DNA of 64,000 bases from positions 240,851,256-240,915,255 of the forward strand of contig CM076190.1 in assembly GCA_038277395.1 (NCBI GenBank), given 5' to 3'. This DNA is from Dryocosmus kuriphilus. Taxonomy: Eukaryota; Arthropoda; Insecta; Hymenoptera; Cynipidae. This document shows, piece by piece, positions 32,800 through 42,613 of the stretch (position 1 is its first letter; the number at the start of each line of letters is the position of its first letter). A model generated the notes under the pieces. The model had not been told where the DNA came from and searched no databases. It saw nothing but the letters and a program-made list of their open reading frames with translations. Both the position numbers and the translations under genes were made by a program.

Positions 32800-33477
32800 G
32801 TGGAGAACCACTTCCAAGGGGGCGATAAATCGGGCTACGGTTCGCGCAGGTCGAATACTTTTATTTTGTCGTACGCACCCCCTCTATTGATAACTGCGGT
32901 GAGGAGACAGGCTCGCCCCAACCCGCGCAGACGTCGTCGTTTAGCCCGCCTAGCCGCCGACAGGGCTGCTCTGCCGACAAAGGGTCGAGGCGTACCCTCG
33001 ACCGTAACCGCACACGACACGGCCGATCCCGCGCTCCTTACCAAGGGCGATTGGCAGCTCTTGGACGTCCAAAGGAACGAGGGGTTGACAGATCCTCGTT
33101 CCAAGGTGACCCGGCGGTCGCGAAACTCGCCGTCGACGTTACGGCTACCTGCCTTTGTAGCTGAACCTCCTCACACATTCCCACCGTTGAACATATCTCG
33201 CGTAGAGAGGGTTGAGGCATACGCGCCGGTTGTAACTTATAATTACAACTCGCGGCCTGGACCGTGGTGGTTGCGCGTACCACCTTCCCTTCCTCTGCCC
33301 GATGCGCAGAAGTTGATAGGGGAACTCGATACCGGGGACCAGACACGCTCACCACCACAAGGCCGCACCTTGAAACGGACAGCGGATTCGAGCACCCTGG
33401 CAGACGACGACGAAGATGTCTTGTATCTCGCGGCCGATATCTCACCGGAGGCTTTCTCGCCATCATTGCTGAGCTGA
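32800..33477 (+). CDS. LTR-encoded protein (U5 ORF), element 2 copy
   Basis: An open frame of about 225 codons in U5. Order of features: Arg-rich block (residues about 34-56, QARPNPRRRRRLARLAADRA), LPAFVAEPPHTFPP near 122, GPWWLRVPPSLPLPDAQKL near 158-176, and DEDVLYLAADISPEAFSPSL at the end. Element 1's protein has the same blocks in the same order. The frame stops at TGA 33475, but the DNA just beyond still encodes, in another frame, a basic tail resembling element 1's, so a late frameshift has removed it. The first codon is GTG at 32800 where element 1's 5' LTR has ATG, so this copy may lack a normal start. Unrecognised family; function unknown. Confidence 0.6.
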   Translation: MENHFQGGDKSGYGSRRSNTFILSYAPPLLITAVRRQARPNPRRRRRLARLAADRAALPTKGRGVPSTVTAHDTADPALLTKGDWQLLDVQRNEGLTDPRSKVTRRSRNSPSTLRLPAFVAEPPHTFPPLNISRVERVEAYAPVVTYNYNSRPGPWWLRVPPSLPLPDAQKLIGELDTGDQTRSPPQGRTLKRTADSSTLADDDEDVLYLAADISPEAFSPSLLS

Positions 33478-33560
33478 CCGCCGCTCAAGCGTCGATGTAC
33501 CCATGAGGCGCGCCGAAACCTCCGGTTCCAATAAACGGGACTAACAGCCAGGGTTTGACC

Positions 33561-36500
33561 GAAAAAAAAATAAAAACAACAATTGTGTGATTTGCAAAAG
33601 CTAATTGTAGTTTTGCATAATATTTAGTAGAAAGATACAAATTACAAAAATTAGTCAACTGTGTGATTGGCCAATGATAATTGTGGTTTTTCATAATACA
33701 TCCTCGAAGGACATAAATTAAAAAAAAAATAAACTGTGTGATTTGAAAAAGCTAATTATAGTTTTTCATAATATCTCGTAGAAGGATACAAATTTAAAAA
33801 GAAAAACTATGTGATTTGCAAAAGCTGATTGTAGTTTTTCATAGTATTTCGTAGAAAGATAAAAATTTTTAAAAAAATAAACTGTGTGATTTGCAAATGC
33901 TAATTGTAGTTTATCATAATATTTCTTTGAAGGAAACAAATTTTTAAAAAAATAAGCTGTGTGATTTGCTTAACCTAATTATAGTTTCTTATAATATTTC
34001 ATAGAAAAGATACAAATTAAGAAAACAGTACACTGTGTGATTTGCAAAAGCTAATTGTCGTTTTTCATAATAATTCATAGAAAGGTAAAAATTTAAAAAA
34101 AAATAGACTGTGTGATTTGCAAAAGCTAATTGTAGTTTTTCATAATATTTCGTAGAAACATACAAATTAAGAAAAAATTAACTGTGTGATTTGCAGAAGC
34201 TAACTGTAGTTTTTCACGATATTTCGTAGAAAGATGCAAATTTAAAAAAAAGTAGACTGTGCGATTTGCAGACGCTAATTGTAGTTTTTCATAATAATGC
34301 GTAGAAACATACAAATTTTTAAAAAATAAACTGTATGATTTGCAAAAGCTAATTGTAGTTTTTCATAATATTTCGTAGAAGGATACAAATTTTTAAGAAA
34401 ATAAGCTTTGTGATTTGCAAAAGCTAATTGCAGTTTTTCATAATGTTTCGTAGAAAGATACAAATTTAAAAATAATATAAACTGTGTGATTTGCAAATGC
34501 TAATTGTAGTAGTTTTTCATAATATTTCTTCGAAGGGCACAAATCTTTAAAAGAATAAACTGCGTGATTTACTAACGCTAATTATAATTTTTCATGACTT
34601 CGAAGGACACAAATTTAAAAAAAAATAAACTGTGTGATTTGCTAAAGCTAATTGTAGTTTTTTATAATATTTCGTAGAAAGATACAAATTAAGAAAATAG
34701 TAAACTGTGTCATTTGCAAAAGCTAATTGTCGTTTTTCATAATATTTAGTAGAAAGACACAAATTGAAAAAAAAATAAACTGTGTAATTTGCAAATGCTA
34801 ATTGTAGTTTTTCATAATATTTCTTCGAAGGACACAAATTTTTAAAAAACTAAACTGTGTGATTTGCTAAAGCTAATTGTCGTTTTTCATAATAATTCGT
34901 AGAAAGGTATAAATTTAAAAAAAAATATACTGCGTGATCTACAAAAGCTAATTGTAGTTTTTCATAATATATCGTAGAAAGATACAAATTTAGAAAAAAA
35001 TAAACTGTGTGATTTGCAAAAGCTAACTGTAGTTTTTCACGGTATTTCGTAGAAAGATACAATTTTAAAAAGAATTAAACTGTGCGATTTGCAAATGCTA
35101 CTTGTAGTTTTTCATAATATTTCGTAGAAGGACACAAATTTAAAAAAATATAAACTGTGTGATTTGCGAAAGCCAATTGTAGTCTTTCATAATACTTCGT
35201 AGAAAGATGCAAATTTTTAAAAAAATAAACCGTGCGATTTGCAAAAACCAGTCGTAGCTTTTCAGAATAATTCGTAGAAAGATAAAAACTAAAAAAAAAT
35301 AAACTGTGTGATTTGCAAAATCGAATTGTATTTTTAATATTTCGTAGAAGGATACAAATTAAAAAAATAATAAACTGTGTGATTTGCAAATGCTAGTTGT
35401 AGTTTTTCATAATATTTCGTCGAAGGACGCAAATTTGTAAAAAAATATACTGTGTGCTTTGCAAAAGCTAATTGTAATTTTTCATAATATTTCTTAGAAA
35501 GATACATATTTAAAAAAAAAAAAAATAAAATCTGTGATTTCCAGAAGCTAATTGTAGTTTTCCCTAAAATTTCGTGGAAGGATACAAATTTCTAAAAAAA
35601 AAAGAAAGTTTGCGATTTGCAGAAGCTAATTGTAGTTTTTCATGGACTTTCTCAGAAGATTACAGAATTCTAAAAAAATAACGAAAATTTCCGATTTGAG
35701 ACAGCTGATTGTGGTTTTGATAATATTTCGTAGAAAAATACAAATTTCTAAAAAAAAAAGAAGGTTTGCGATTTGCAAAAGCTAATTGTAATTTTGCATA
35801 ATATTTTCGAGAAAATTACAAATTTCTAAAAAAAAGAAGGTTTGCGATTTGCAGAAGCCAATTGTATTTTTTCATAATATTTCGTAGAAAGATTCAAATT
35901 AAAAGAAGAAACAACGAAAATTAGCGATTTGCAAAAAATAATTGTAGTTTTTCATAATATATCGTAGAAAGGTACAATTTAAAAAAAAAAGAAACTTTGC
36001 GATTTGGAAAAGTTAATTTTAGATTTCCGTAATACTTTCTAGAAAAGTACAAACTAAAAAAAAAAACGTTTGCGATTTGCAAGAGCTAATAGTAATTTCT
36101 CATAGTCTTTCTCGGAAAATTACAGAATTAAAAAAAAATAACGAAAAGATGCGTTTTGAAAAAGGTAATTTTTTTCATAATATTTTCTAGAAAACAACAA
36201 ATTTCCAACAAAAATAAAAAAATTGACGAAATGCAAAAGTTAATTACAGTTTTTCATAGTTTGTGTCAGAAAATAAATTTCTGCACAAAATAATAAATTT
36301 CTACACAAAATTGTAGAAATATATGAATTCCTACGAAAAAAAACGAGATTTTGAAATTTACAAAGGCTAGTTGAAATTTTATAGACCTTTTCCTAAAAAA
36401 TCACGATTTGCGATTTGCGAAAGCTAATTGTAGTTTTTCATAATATTTCCTAGAAAATTGCAAATTAGAAAAGAACGAAAATTTGCGGTGTGCAAAAGCT

Positions 36501-36650
36501 AATTATAGTTTTTTACAAAATACTTCCAATAAAGTTACAAATATAAAACAAAACTTTGCGATTTCAAAGGCTAATTGTAGTTTTTCATAACATTTTATAG
36601 AAAGTAACAAATTAAAAGAATAAACAATGATAATTTTTGATCTACAAGAG
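33561..36650 (-). repeat. AT-rich satellite, reverse orientation, 75-bp subfamily
   Basis: 33570-35520 is a homogeneous array of about 26 monomers of 74-76 bp (CTGTGTGATTTGCAAAAGCT then AATTGTAGTTTTTCATAATA and TTTCGTAGAAAGATACAAAT). 35520-36650 holds more diverged monomers. Open frames in it repeat phrases such as YYEKLQLAFANHTVYFF from monomer to monomer and are translated satellite, not genes. Confidence 0.9.
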
Positions 36651-36912
36651 GTAATTGTAACTTTAGGGCATTTAAAAATATTTTTCAAACTTTTGAAATC
36701 CCATAACTGATTTCTTTTTAAGACGAGTAAAGAAGAATAAACAGAGATTGCTTCACATAAAATGAGTCTTATCAATGTTTAAACATATACAGATCTGTAC
36801 ATTATGTAGTAATAATTATTGCCTCTATAAATTGTACACAATAATGCCCTGAATTTGATTGATTTTTTTTTGTTTCAGTGAAGCAAGAAACAGATTAATA
36901 AAATACAAACAT
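36651..36912 (+). pseudogene. Copy B: 5' flank and promoter remnant of a gene A/C paralog
   Basis: Matches the region upstream of gene C (55350-55610), including AACAGAGATTGCTT, AAATGAGTCTTATCAATGTT, a CTCTATAAATTG box and a TCAGTG initiator (36875-36880). Homology stops at about 36910 (CATATTAGA), inside the 5' UTR. No exon 1, intron or exon 2 follows. Confidence 0.75.
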
Positions 36913-37480
36913 ATTAGATAGGTTTGACCCAGGATTGAGCCAGGTTTGGCCCAGGTCTATGCCAGCTTTTCTTCGAGTTTAAGCCACGATTGTGCCAGGC
37001 TTGGAACAGGCACTTTTACAGCTTTGCGTGAGGTGTAGCCCAGGATTGTGCTAGCTTTGGGCTAAGATTGCGCCAAATTGGTTCCAGGATTGGACCAGGT
37101 TTGACCCGGTATTGCGCCAATCTTTGCCTATAATTTTCTCCGTTCTTATTCAATTCTTAATATTGTATTCAAAACTTTAGTGCCAAAGCAACATATTTTC
37201 TTCATCAATAAAGATTATATACATATATTGAATTCGTTATGGATTTTGCATTCCAATTCCAACCCCTTCTTCATATTTATAATTATAATTTTTTTTAAAT
37301 TATATTTTAAAGACAAGAACATAACCTAGAATTGTTAAAAAGTTACGAATCTTCTTCGGAATCTAACGATTTTTTACTAAAAATACCGATTTTTGTTGAA
37401 ATCTTCAACCTAATCTAAAGTTGTTCAAAAGTTCTGAATTCTCTTTGATACCTAATTTTTTAATTAAAAATCCCAATTTC
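36913..37480 (+). pseudogene. Copy B: 3' UTR repeats, poly(A) signal and 3' flank
   Basis: Begins abruptly with GGTTTGACCCAGGATTGAGC, i.e. inside the CCAGG-repeat 3' UTR, then TATTGTATTCAAAACTTTAG and AATAAA (37207-37212), then the same downstream flank as genes A and C. A single deletion between 5' UTR and 3' UTR removed all coding sequence. Confidence 0.75.
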
Positions 37481-38820
37481 GCAAAAAATAATGAAAATTT
37501 GTAACTTGCAGAATTTAATTGTAGTTTTTCTTATTTTTTAATAAAACATTACGATCTACCATAAATTGCAGAAATAATTGCACATTTCTACATAAAACGA
37601 ATTTGCAATTTGCAAAAGCTAATTGCATTTTTTCATAGCCTTTCTTGGAAAATTAGAGAATTCTAGAAAAATAACGAAAATTTATGATTTGAAAAAAGTA
37701 ACTTTACTTTTTCATAACATTGCCTAGAAAATTACAAACTAACAATAATAAATCCTCAAATATATCTAATTTCTAGAAAAGAACGAAGATTAATGATTTA
37801 CGAAAGAGAATTGTAGTTTTTCGTTGTTTATAGTAGAAAATATGAAATTTCTACAGAAAATAACAAATTTCCACGCAACATTTCACAAAATTATCAGTTC
37901 CTATGAGAGATAACAACGATTTGTGATACGCAAAAGCTAATTGCAGTTTTTTATAGCTTTCTTTTATAAAAAATTACAGAATTATAAAAAGTCAACGAAA
38001 ATTTACCTTCAGAAAAAAATAATAATTCTATTTTTTCATAATATTTCTTAGAAAATGACAAATTTCTAACAAAAATAACGAAAATTTACGAACTGAGAAA
38101 GTTAGCGGTAGTTTTTCATAGTCTTTCTTAGAAAATTACAGGATTCTTAAAAAAAAAAAACGAAAGTTTACGATGTGCAAAAGCTAATTTTAGATTTTCA
38201 TGTTTTTTTATATTAGAAAACAAGAAATTACTATACAAAATAACAAAGTTCTACAGAAAATTGTAGAAAATTACAAATTTTAGAAAAAAAAGCTATTTGC
38301 GATTTGCAAAAGCAATTGAAGCTTTTCAAAATATTTTCTAGAAAATTACAAATTTTTAACAAAAATAACGACAACTCACGACGCGCAAAAGGCAATTTTA
38401 TACTCTAATATTTTATATTAGCAAATAACAAATTACTATATAAAATAACAAAGTTCTACAGAAAATCGTAGAAAATTGTGAACATCCCAAAAAAGAAGCT
38501 ATTTGCGATTTGCAAAAACAATTTTAGTTTTTCATAATATTTTCTGAAAAATTAGAAATATCTAACAAAAATAACGAAAGTTTACGATATTCAAAAGCCA
38601 ATTTTATATTTCCATGTTTTATATTAGAAAATAACAAATTACTATACAAAATAACAAAGTTCTACAGATGATTATAGAAAATTACGAATTTTACAAAAAA
38701 AAAAGCTATTAGCGATTTGCAAAAGCAATTGTAGTTTTTCACAATATTTTCTAGAAAATTACAACTTTCTAACAAAGATAACGAAACTTTACGACGTGAA
38801 AAATGAAATTTTAGATTTGT
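37481..38820 (-). repeat. AT-rich satellite, reverse orientation
   Basis: Diverged monomers in units of about 180-190 bp (TTTGCGATTTGCAAAAGC, then ATATTAGAAAATAACAAATT and TACAAAATAACAAAGTTCTA). The same subfamily appears at 47268-48300. No gene. Confidence 0.8.
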
Positions 38821-39484
38821 TATGTGCCAAAAGATATTTCTAGAAATCGTCCATCTGTCAAGCGAATACCAGATCTCAAACTTTCGAAAATTGTGTAAAT
38901 AACATTCCATCGCTTTCCCAGATGCAGTTTTGCTTTTCGAAAATTACAGCAGTAAAAGTCCAAAATGTGCTACGTGACAGAAGAACGATATTCTGGAAAG
39001 ATTACAGCGACGCGCCAGCTTAGCCTTGATGACTTAATAGCCTAGCTTAATGATATCTGCAGCTACCATGTGACTCATTGGGCCTATGAAAAGAAACAGG
39101 CAGCGCGTGGACGTTTCGTCACGTAGGCCACGTCTGGATGTTGGCGTTTTGGCGCCGACAGGACGCCGACCGTCGGCACGTAGGCCGTACGCTGTCTCTC
39201 TCAGACACACGCGCTAATTTCTTAGTATATAAAAATAAGTAAAAATTCAGCAAGGAACGGAGCAATGGGGTGGGTGATCATGTAGGAAATTTGTTTTTAT
39301 AGCTTACAAATAAGTTCGCTTCAATTGTTTTTCTTATAGGTAACACGTAATATGAAATCGTAGATTATATGATCATTTTTAGGCACGAATGACTACAATA
39401 TTATACATTATATTGTGTAGGTGCAAATATCTTGCTGACAATATGAGTATGTATTGTTTACATTATTGTATAGGCGTATATATA
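38821..39484. other. Unique spacer with a GC-rich core
   Basis: Non-satellite. 39080-39220 is GC-rich and contains GCCGACCGTCGGC (a 13-bp palindrome) and GGCGCC. No open frame or known motif; it could be a remnant of another insertion. The right part is AT-rich and ends in a TATATATA target for the transposon. Confidence 0.4.
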
Positions 39485-40092
39485 CAGGGTGAGTCATTTT
39501 AATTTAATCAGTCAATTATTTCGTTAACCATAAGGGTAGGAGAAAAATTTTTAGGACAAAAATTGTAGGTTGCAGAGGATACCAACTGATGGTGACCTTG
39601 CCCTTGACCTCGAGGTCAAGAATTAATGTCATGTGAAGGTCATCTTTCGTTTTTTGAATAGAAACCCCTATTTTTTACTTCAGATTCTGAAAGAGCGAGA
39701 AATTTTACGTAGAGATATGTGCTCATGTTTAGAGGCAAAAATGACGCGTATGGGTCAAAATTCCTGCTAAAAGAGTCAGCATTGAGGTGGGAGAACCTGG
39801 GCCGGGGGTCGTTTTGTGAAAATAAACCTTTACAACATTTGCTAACCATAAGGGTAGGAGAAAAATGTTTAGGACAAAAATTGTAGGTTACAGAGGGAGC
39901 CAACTGATGGTGACCTTGCCCTTGACCTTGAAGTCAAGGATCAATGTCATTTGAAGGTCATCTTTCGTTTTTTGAATAGAAACCCCTATTTTTTACTTCA
40001 GATTCTGAAAGAGCGAGAAATTTTACGTTGAGATATGTGCTGTTTGTTGGAGGTTACATTGTTATGACCTTGGATTTGACCTTCACCCATAC
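39485..40092 (+). repeat. Left terminal inverted repeat with internal duplication
   Basis: Matches the reverse complement of 42198-42602, but the segment starting TAACCATAAGGGTAGGAG occurs twice (39534 and 39842), so about 310 bp has been duplicated in tandem. Rich in TGACCTTG-type repeats (AAGGTCA, nuclear-receptor-like half sites) on both strands. Confidence 0.85.
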
Positions 40093-40393
40093 GTTCAAGG
40101 TCATTTCAAGGTCAATTTTACGTCTTATTCATAATTCAAAAGAATACAGAATTTTTAAGAGTAATTCTGGTAAGAATCAACTGCTTCAGAACTTGTGAGC
40201 TTCTAATGACCTTGAACGTATCGGTGAAGGTCAAATCCAAGGTTCTAAAAATAAACGGTGAAATAGTGAATAATAGACAAATTTGAAAATCTTCTTGGGG
40301 TTAACTATGTCTTTTAAATGGTAAACTCCCTAGTAAAATTGTAAAGACCTTAAAATTAACCTTTATTTATTTCTTTAAGGGTGTATCAGACTA

Positions 40394-40648
40394 ATGTATT
40401 TTTCAAATACAGTTCTATTGACATTGATAGTAATAAATGTATCAACATTTCTTGTATTGTTAATAATTATTAATAAAATTTTAACTATTCAAAGTTGGTT
40501 GCAATTCGATGAAAAGTCTGCTAAATTAATGATTCTACATATTAAGTACTCATATAAATTGCTGCGAACAAACATACAAAGAAATAAGACAGAAAAAATT
40601 AAGTACATAAAAATAAATTTGTCGAATGAAAAATGTATTACTTCTTGA
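40394..40648 (+). CDS. Small hydrophobic ORF in transposon
   Basis: 84 codons upstream of the transposase, starting with a hydrophobic stretch (LLTLIVINVSTFLVLLIII) and continuing Lys/Asn-rich. It could encode a small membrane peptide, but AT-rich DNA gives such frames easily and no second copy is available. Low confidence. Confidence 0.2.
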   Translation: MYFSNTVLLTLIVINVSTFLVLLIIINKILTIQSWLQFDEKSAKLMILHIKYSYKLLRTNIQRNKTEKIKYIKINLSNEKCITS

Positions 40649-40906
40649 AAATTGTTTAGAAAGTAATCAAAGCACGGTTGGCTGTCATTTCTAAAATTTG
40701 AAAAACGCTGTCGCAACTACTTTTGTTTAAATTACGCTAGTGTTCATAGACATTGTTAGCGTTAGTTAGTGGTTGTGTTCATGGACATTGTATTACTATT
40801 CTTATTTTTCGGTAATCGCTATACGCTGATATTCAGTTTTTTAATTCTTCTACGATATTTATCTTTCTTGATTAGCATTCTTCTGTTTTAAGAATAGCTC
40901 CTAAAT

Positions 40907-41967
40907 ATGGCTGACTATGCCCCAACAGAGATAGTTGATATGTTCTTCATTTTAGGAGAATGTCATGGTAATTATCGTGCAGCCTCAAGACTATACGAAA
41001 TTCGGTACCCACAAAGGCGTCATCCTAGTCACGTTACCATCCGTGCACTTGAACAAAGAGCTCGAAATGGACATCTACGAAGGACTCGAGAAAGACATGA
41101 GGATGATGATAGGGATGTTAACGTTTTAGTTGTTTTAGGATTCGTTCACCTAAATCCTCATATCAGTGGCCGACAAATAGAGAGACAAACAGGAATACCT
41201 CAGAGAACAGTTATCAGAATTTTGCGAAGAAATAGATATCATGCCTATCATATTACTTTAACGCAAGCAGTAACTCCTAATGATATGAGGAATAGGATAA
41301 TTTTCTGTCAATGGGCTCTTCAAGTGATCTTACAGTATCCGAATTTTTTTAATTATGTCCTTTTCTCTGATGAAGCTACATTTCATAATACTGGTGAGTT
41401 GAATCGTCATAACTGCCATTACTGGTCTGATCAGAATCCTCACTGTTACAGATCAGTGGATAATCAACATCCATGGAGTGTAAATGTTTGGTGTGGAATA
41501 ATTAATGGTTATCTCATCGGGCCATTCTTTTTCGAAGCAAATGTAAATTCATATATCTTTTTAGAGCTTTTAAGGGATCATCTTCCACTTCTACTTGAAG
41601 ATGTGGATCTTGAAACTAGATGCAGAATGTGGATACAACTTGATGGTGCACCAGCACATTATGCTCGAATTGTGCGAGCGTTTTTAAATGCTCACTACCG
41701 AGATAGGTGGATCGGAAGAGCTGCGGTCCAGTTAGTTGGCCTCCAAGATCACCTGACTTAACTTCTCCAGATTTTTTTCTTTGGGGATACCTAAAAAATA
41801 CTGTGTATGCCGAAGCACCCACAACACGGGAGAATATGATACAAAGGATTAGAGTTGAGTGTACAGAAATTCCTAGAGAAGTCTTACTGCGTACAGTTGA
41901 AAGTTTTGAACAGATGCTCAGGCAGTGCCTTGAAGTAAATGGTAATAACTTCGAGCAAAACCGATAA
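40907..41967 (+). pseudogene. Tc1/mariner-superfamily transposase (frameshifted)
   Basis: Would cut and paste the element using its terminal repeats. Frame 40907-41761 starts MADYAPTEIVDMFFILGECH, followed by RRHPSHVTIRALEQR: an N-terminal helix-turn-helix region of the kind annotated DUF4817 in insect transposases. A second HTH-like part follows (GRQIERQTGIPQRTVIRIL), then the DDE core: FSDEATF (first Asp, about residue 157), NVWCGIINGYLIGPFFFE, and QLDGAPAHYA (second Asp). Near 41735 the frame shifts; the third acidic motif, RSPDLTSPDFFLWGYLKN, lies in frame 41707-41967 with the C-terminal helices. One small indel appears to be the only lesion. Start chosen at the ATG giving the complete DUF4817-like N-terminus. 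Confidence 0.85.
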
Positions 41968-42101
41968 TAGTAATAACTTCGAGCAAAACCGATAATAAAT
42001 GATTTCTTTTCATTGTCTCATCATTAATTGTGAGAGGCAAGGGGACTCACGTTAACAAAGCACCCCGGATCGTGAGAGGCAAGGGGACTCAAGTTAATAA
42101 A
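41941..42101 (+). repeat. Two short tandem duplications after the transposase
   Basis: GTAATAACTTCGAGCAAAAC is repeated in tandem (about 28-bp unit, 41941-41996), so the stop codon region is duplicated. Then GTGAGAGGCAAGGGGACTCA is repeated 41 bp apart (about 42030 and 42071). Confidence 0.75.
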
Positions 42102-42197
42102 GCACCCCAAAGGGAGTAGAGTCTACTACGTCCTCGTCGCTACTCCTGGGTTATGCTAAAAGTAGGGGTTATCATTTAAAAAACATACATGTATGAG

Positions 42198-42602
42198 TGA
42201 AGGTCAAATCCAAGGTCATAACAATGTAACCTCCAACAAATCGAACAACTGTTGTAAAGGTTTATTTTCACAAAACGACCCCCGGCCCAGGTTCTCCCAC
42301 CTCAATGCTGACTCTTTTAGCAGGAATTTTGACCCATACGCGTCACTTTTACCTCTAAACATGGGCACATATCTCAACGTAAAATTTCTCGCTCTTTCAG
42401 AATCTGAAGTAAAAAATAGGGGTTTCTATTCAAAAAACGAAAGATGACCTTCAAATGACATTGATCCTTGACCTCAAGGTCAAGGGCAAGTTCAACATCA
42501 GTTGGCCACCTCTGTAACCTACAATTTTTGTCCTAAACATTTTTCTCCTACCCTTATGGTTAACGAAATAATTCACTGGTTAAATTAAAATGACTCACCC
42601 TG
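42198..42602 (-). repeat. Right terminal inverted repeat
   Basis: Reverse complement of the left TIR, without the left copy's internal duplication. Ends at CACCCTG before the TA. Confidence 0.85.
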
Positions 42603-42613
42603 TATATATATAC

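Larger units (their letters stand above)
24732..33560 (+). mobile_element. Ty3/Gypsy LTR retrotransposon, element 2 (defective)
   Basis: An 8.8-kb plus-strand element related to element 1 but clearly a different family member. Order: truncated 5' LTR, gag, protease, RT, RNase H, integrase, AESV repeat tail, polypurine tract and 3' LTR. The 5' LTR runs only to about 25877 and is fused directly to gag, so the rest of the LTR and the primer site are missing. The 3' LTR stops at about 33560, short of the end expected from element 1, so no terminal CA or target duplication can be seen. Stops and frameshifts occur throughout pol. Confidence 0.9.
30845..33560 (+). repeat. 3' LTR of element 2 (3' end clipped)
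   Basis: About 2.7 kb, beginning TATTGTAGGCCAGG (terminal TG mutated to TA). Contains a C homopolymer (31303-31315), a CCAAT box (31955), a TCAGTG initiator (32082-32087), an AATAAA (32100-32105), a roughly 62-bp leader minisatellite (32176-32500) and the LTR ORF (32800-33477). R is only a few tens of bases, so everything after about 32120 is U5. It ends near 33560 where satellite restarts, about 0.5 kb short of element 1's LTR end. Confidence 0.85.
39485..42602 (+). mobile_element. Tc1/mariner-type DNA transposon, 3.1 kb
   Basis: Ends CAGGGTGAGTCATTTTAA and TTAAAATGACTCACCCTG, flanked by TA (39483-39484 and 42603-42604), the classic Tc1/mariner target duplication. Terminal inverted repeats are long, about 0.4 kb, and the left one contains an internal duplication. 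It carries one transposase (40907-41967) that is frameshifted, so it is probably immobile without help. Confidence 0.9.

Noticed and set aside
34126..35389. Series of frames with repeated phrases such as YYEKLQLAFANHTVYFF
   Set aside because: The phrase recurs once per 75-bp satellite monomer and on the strand fixed by the array; no start context or independent conservation. Translated satellite.
36503..36775. 90-codon minus-strand frame upstream of copy B
   Set aside because: It crosses satellite and the conserved promoter flank, and the matching position before gene C has no such frame.
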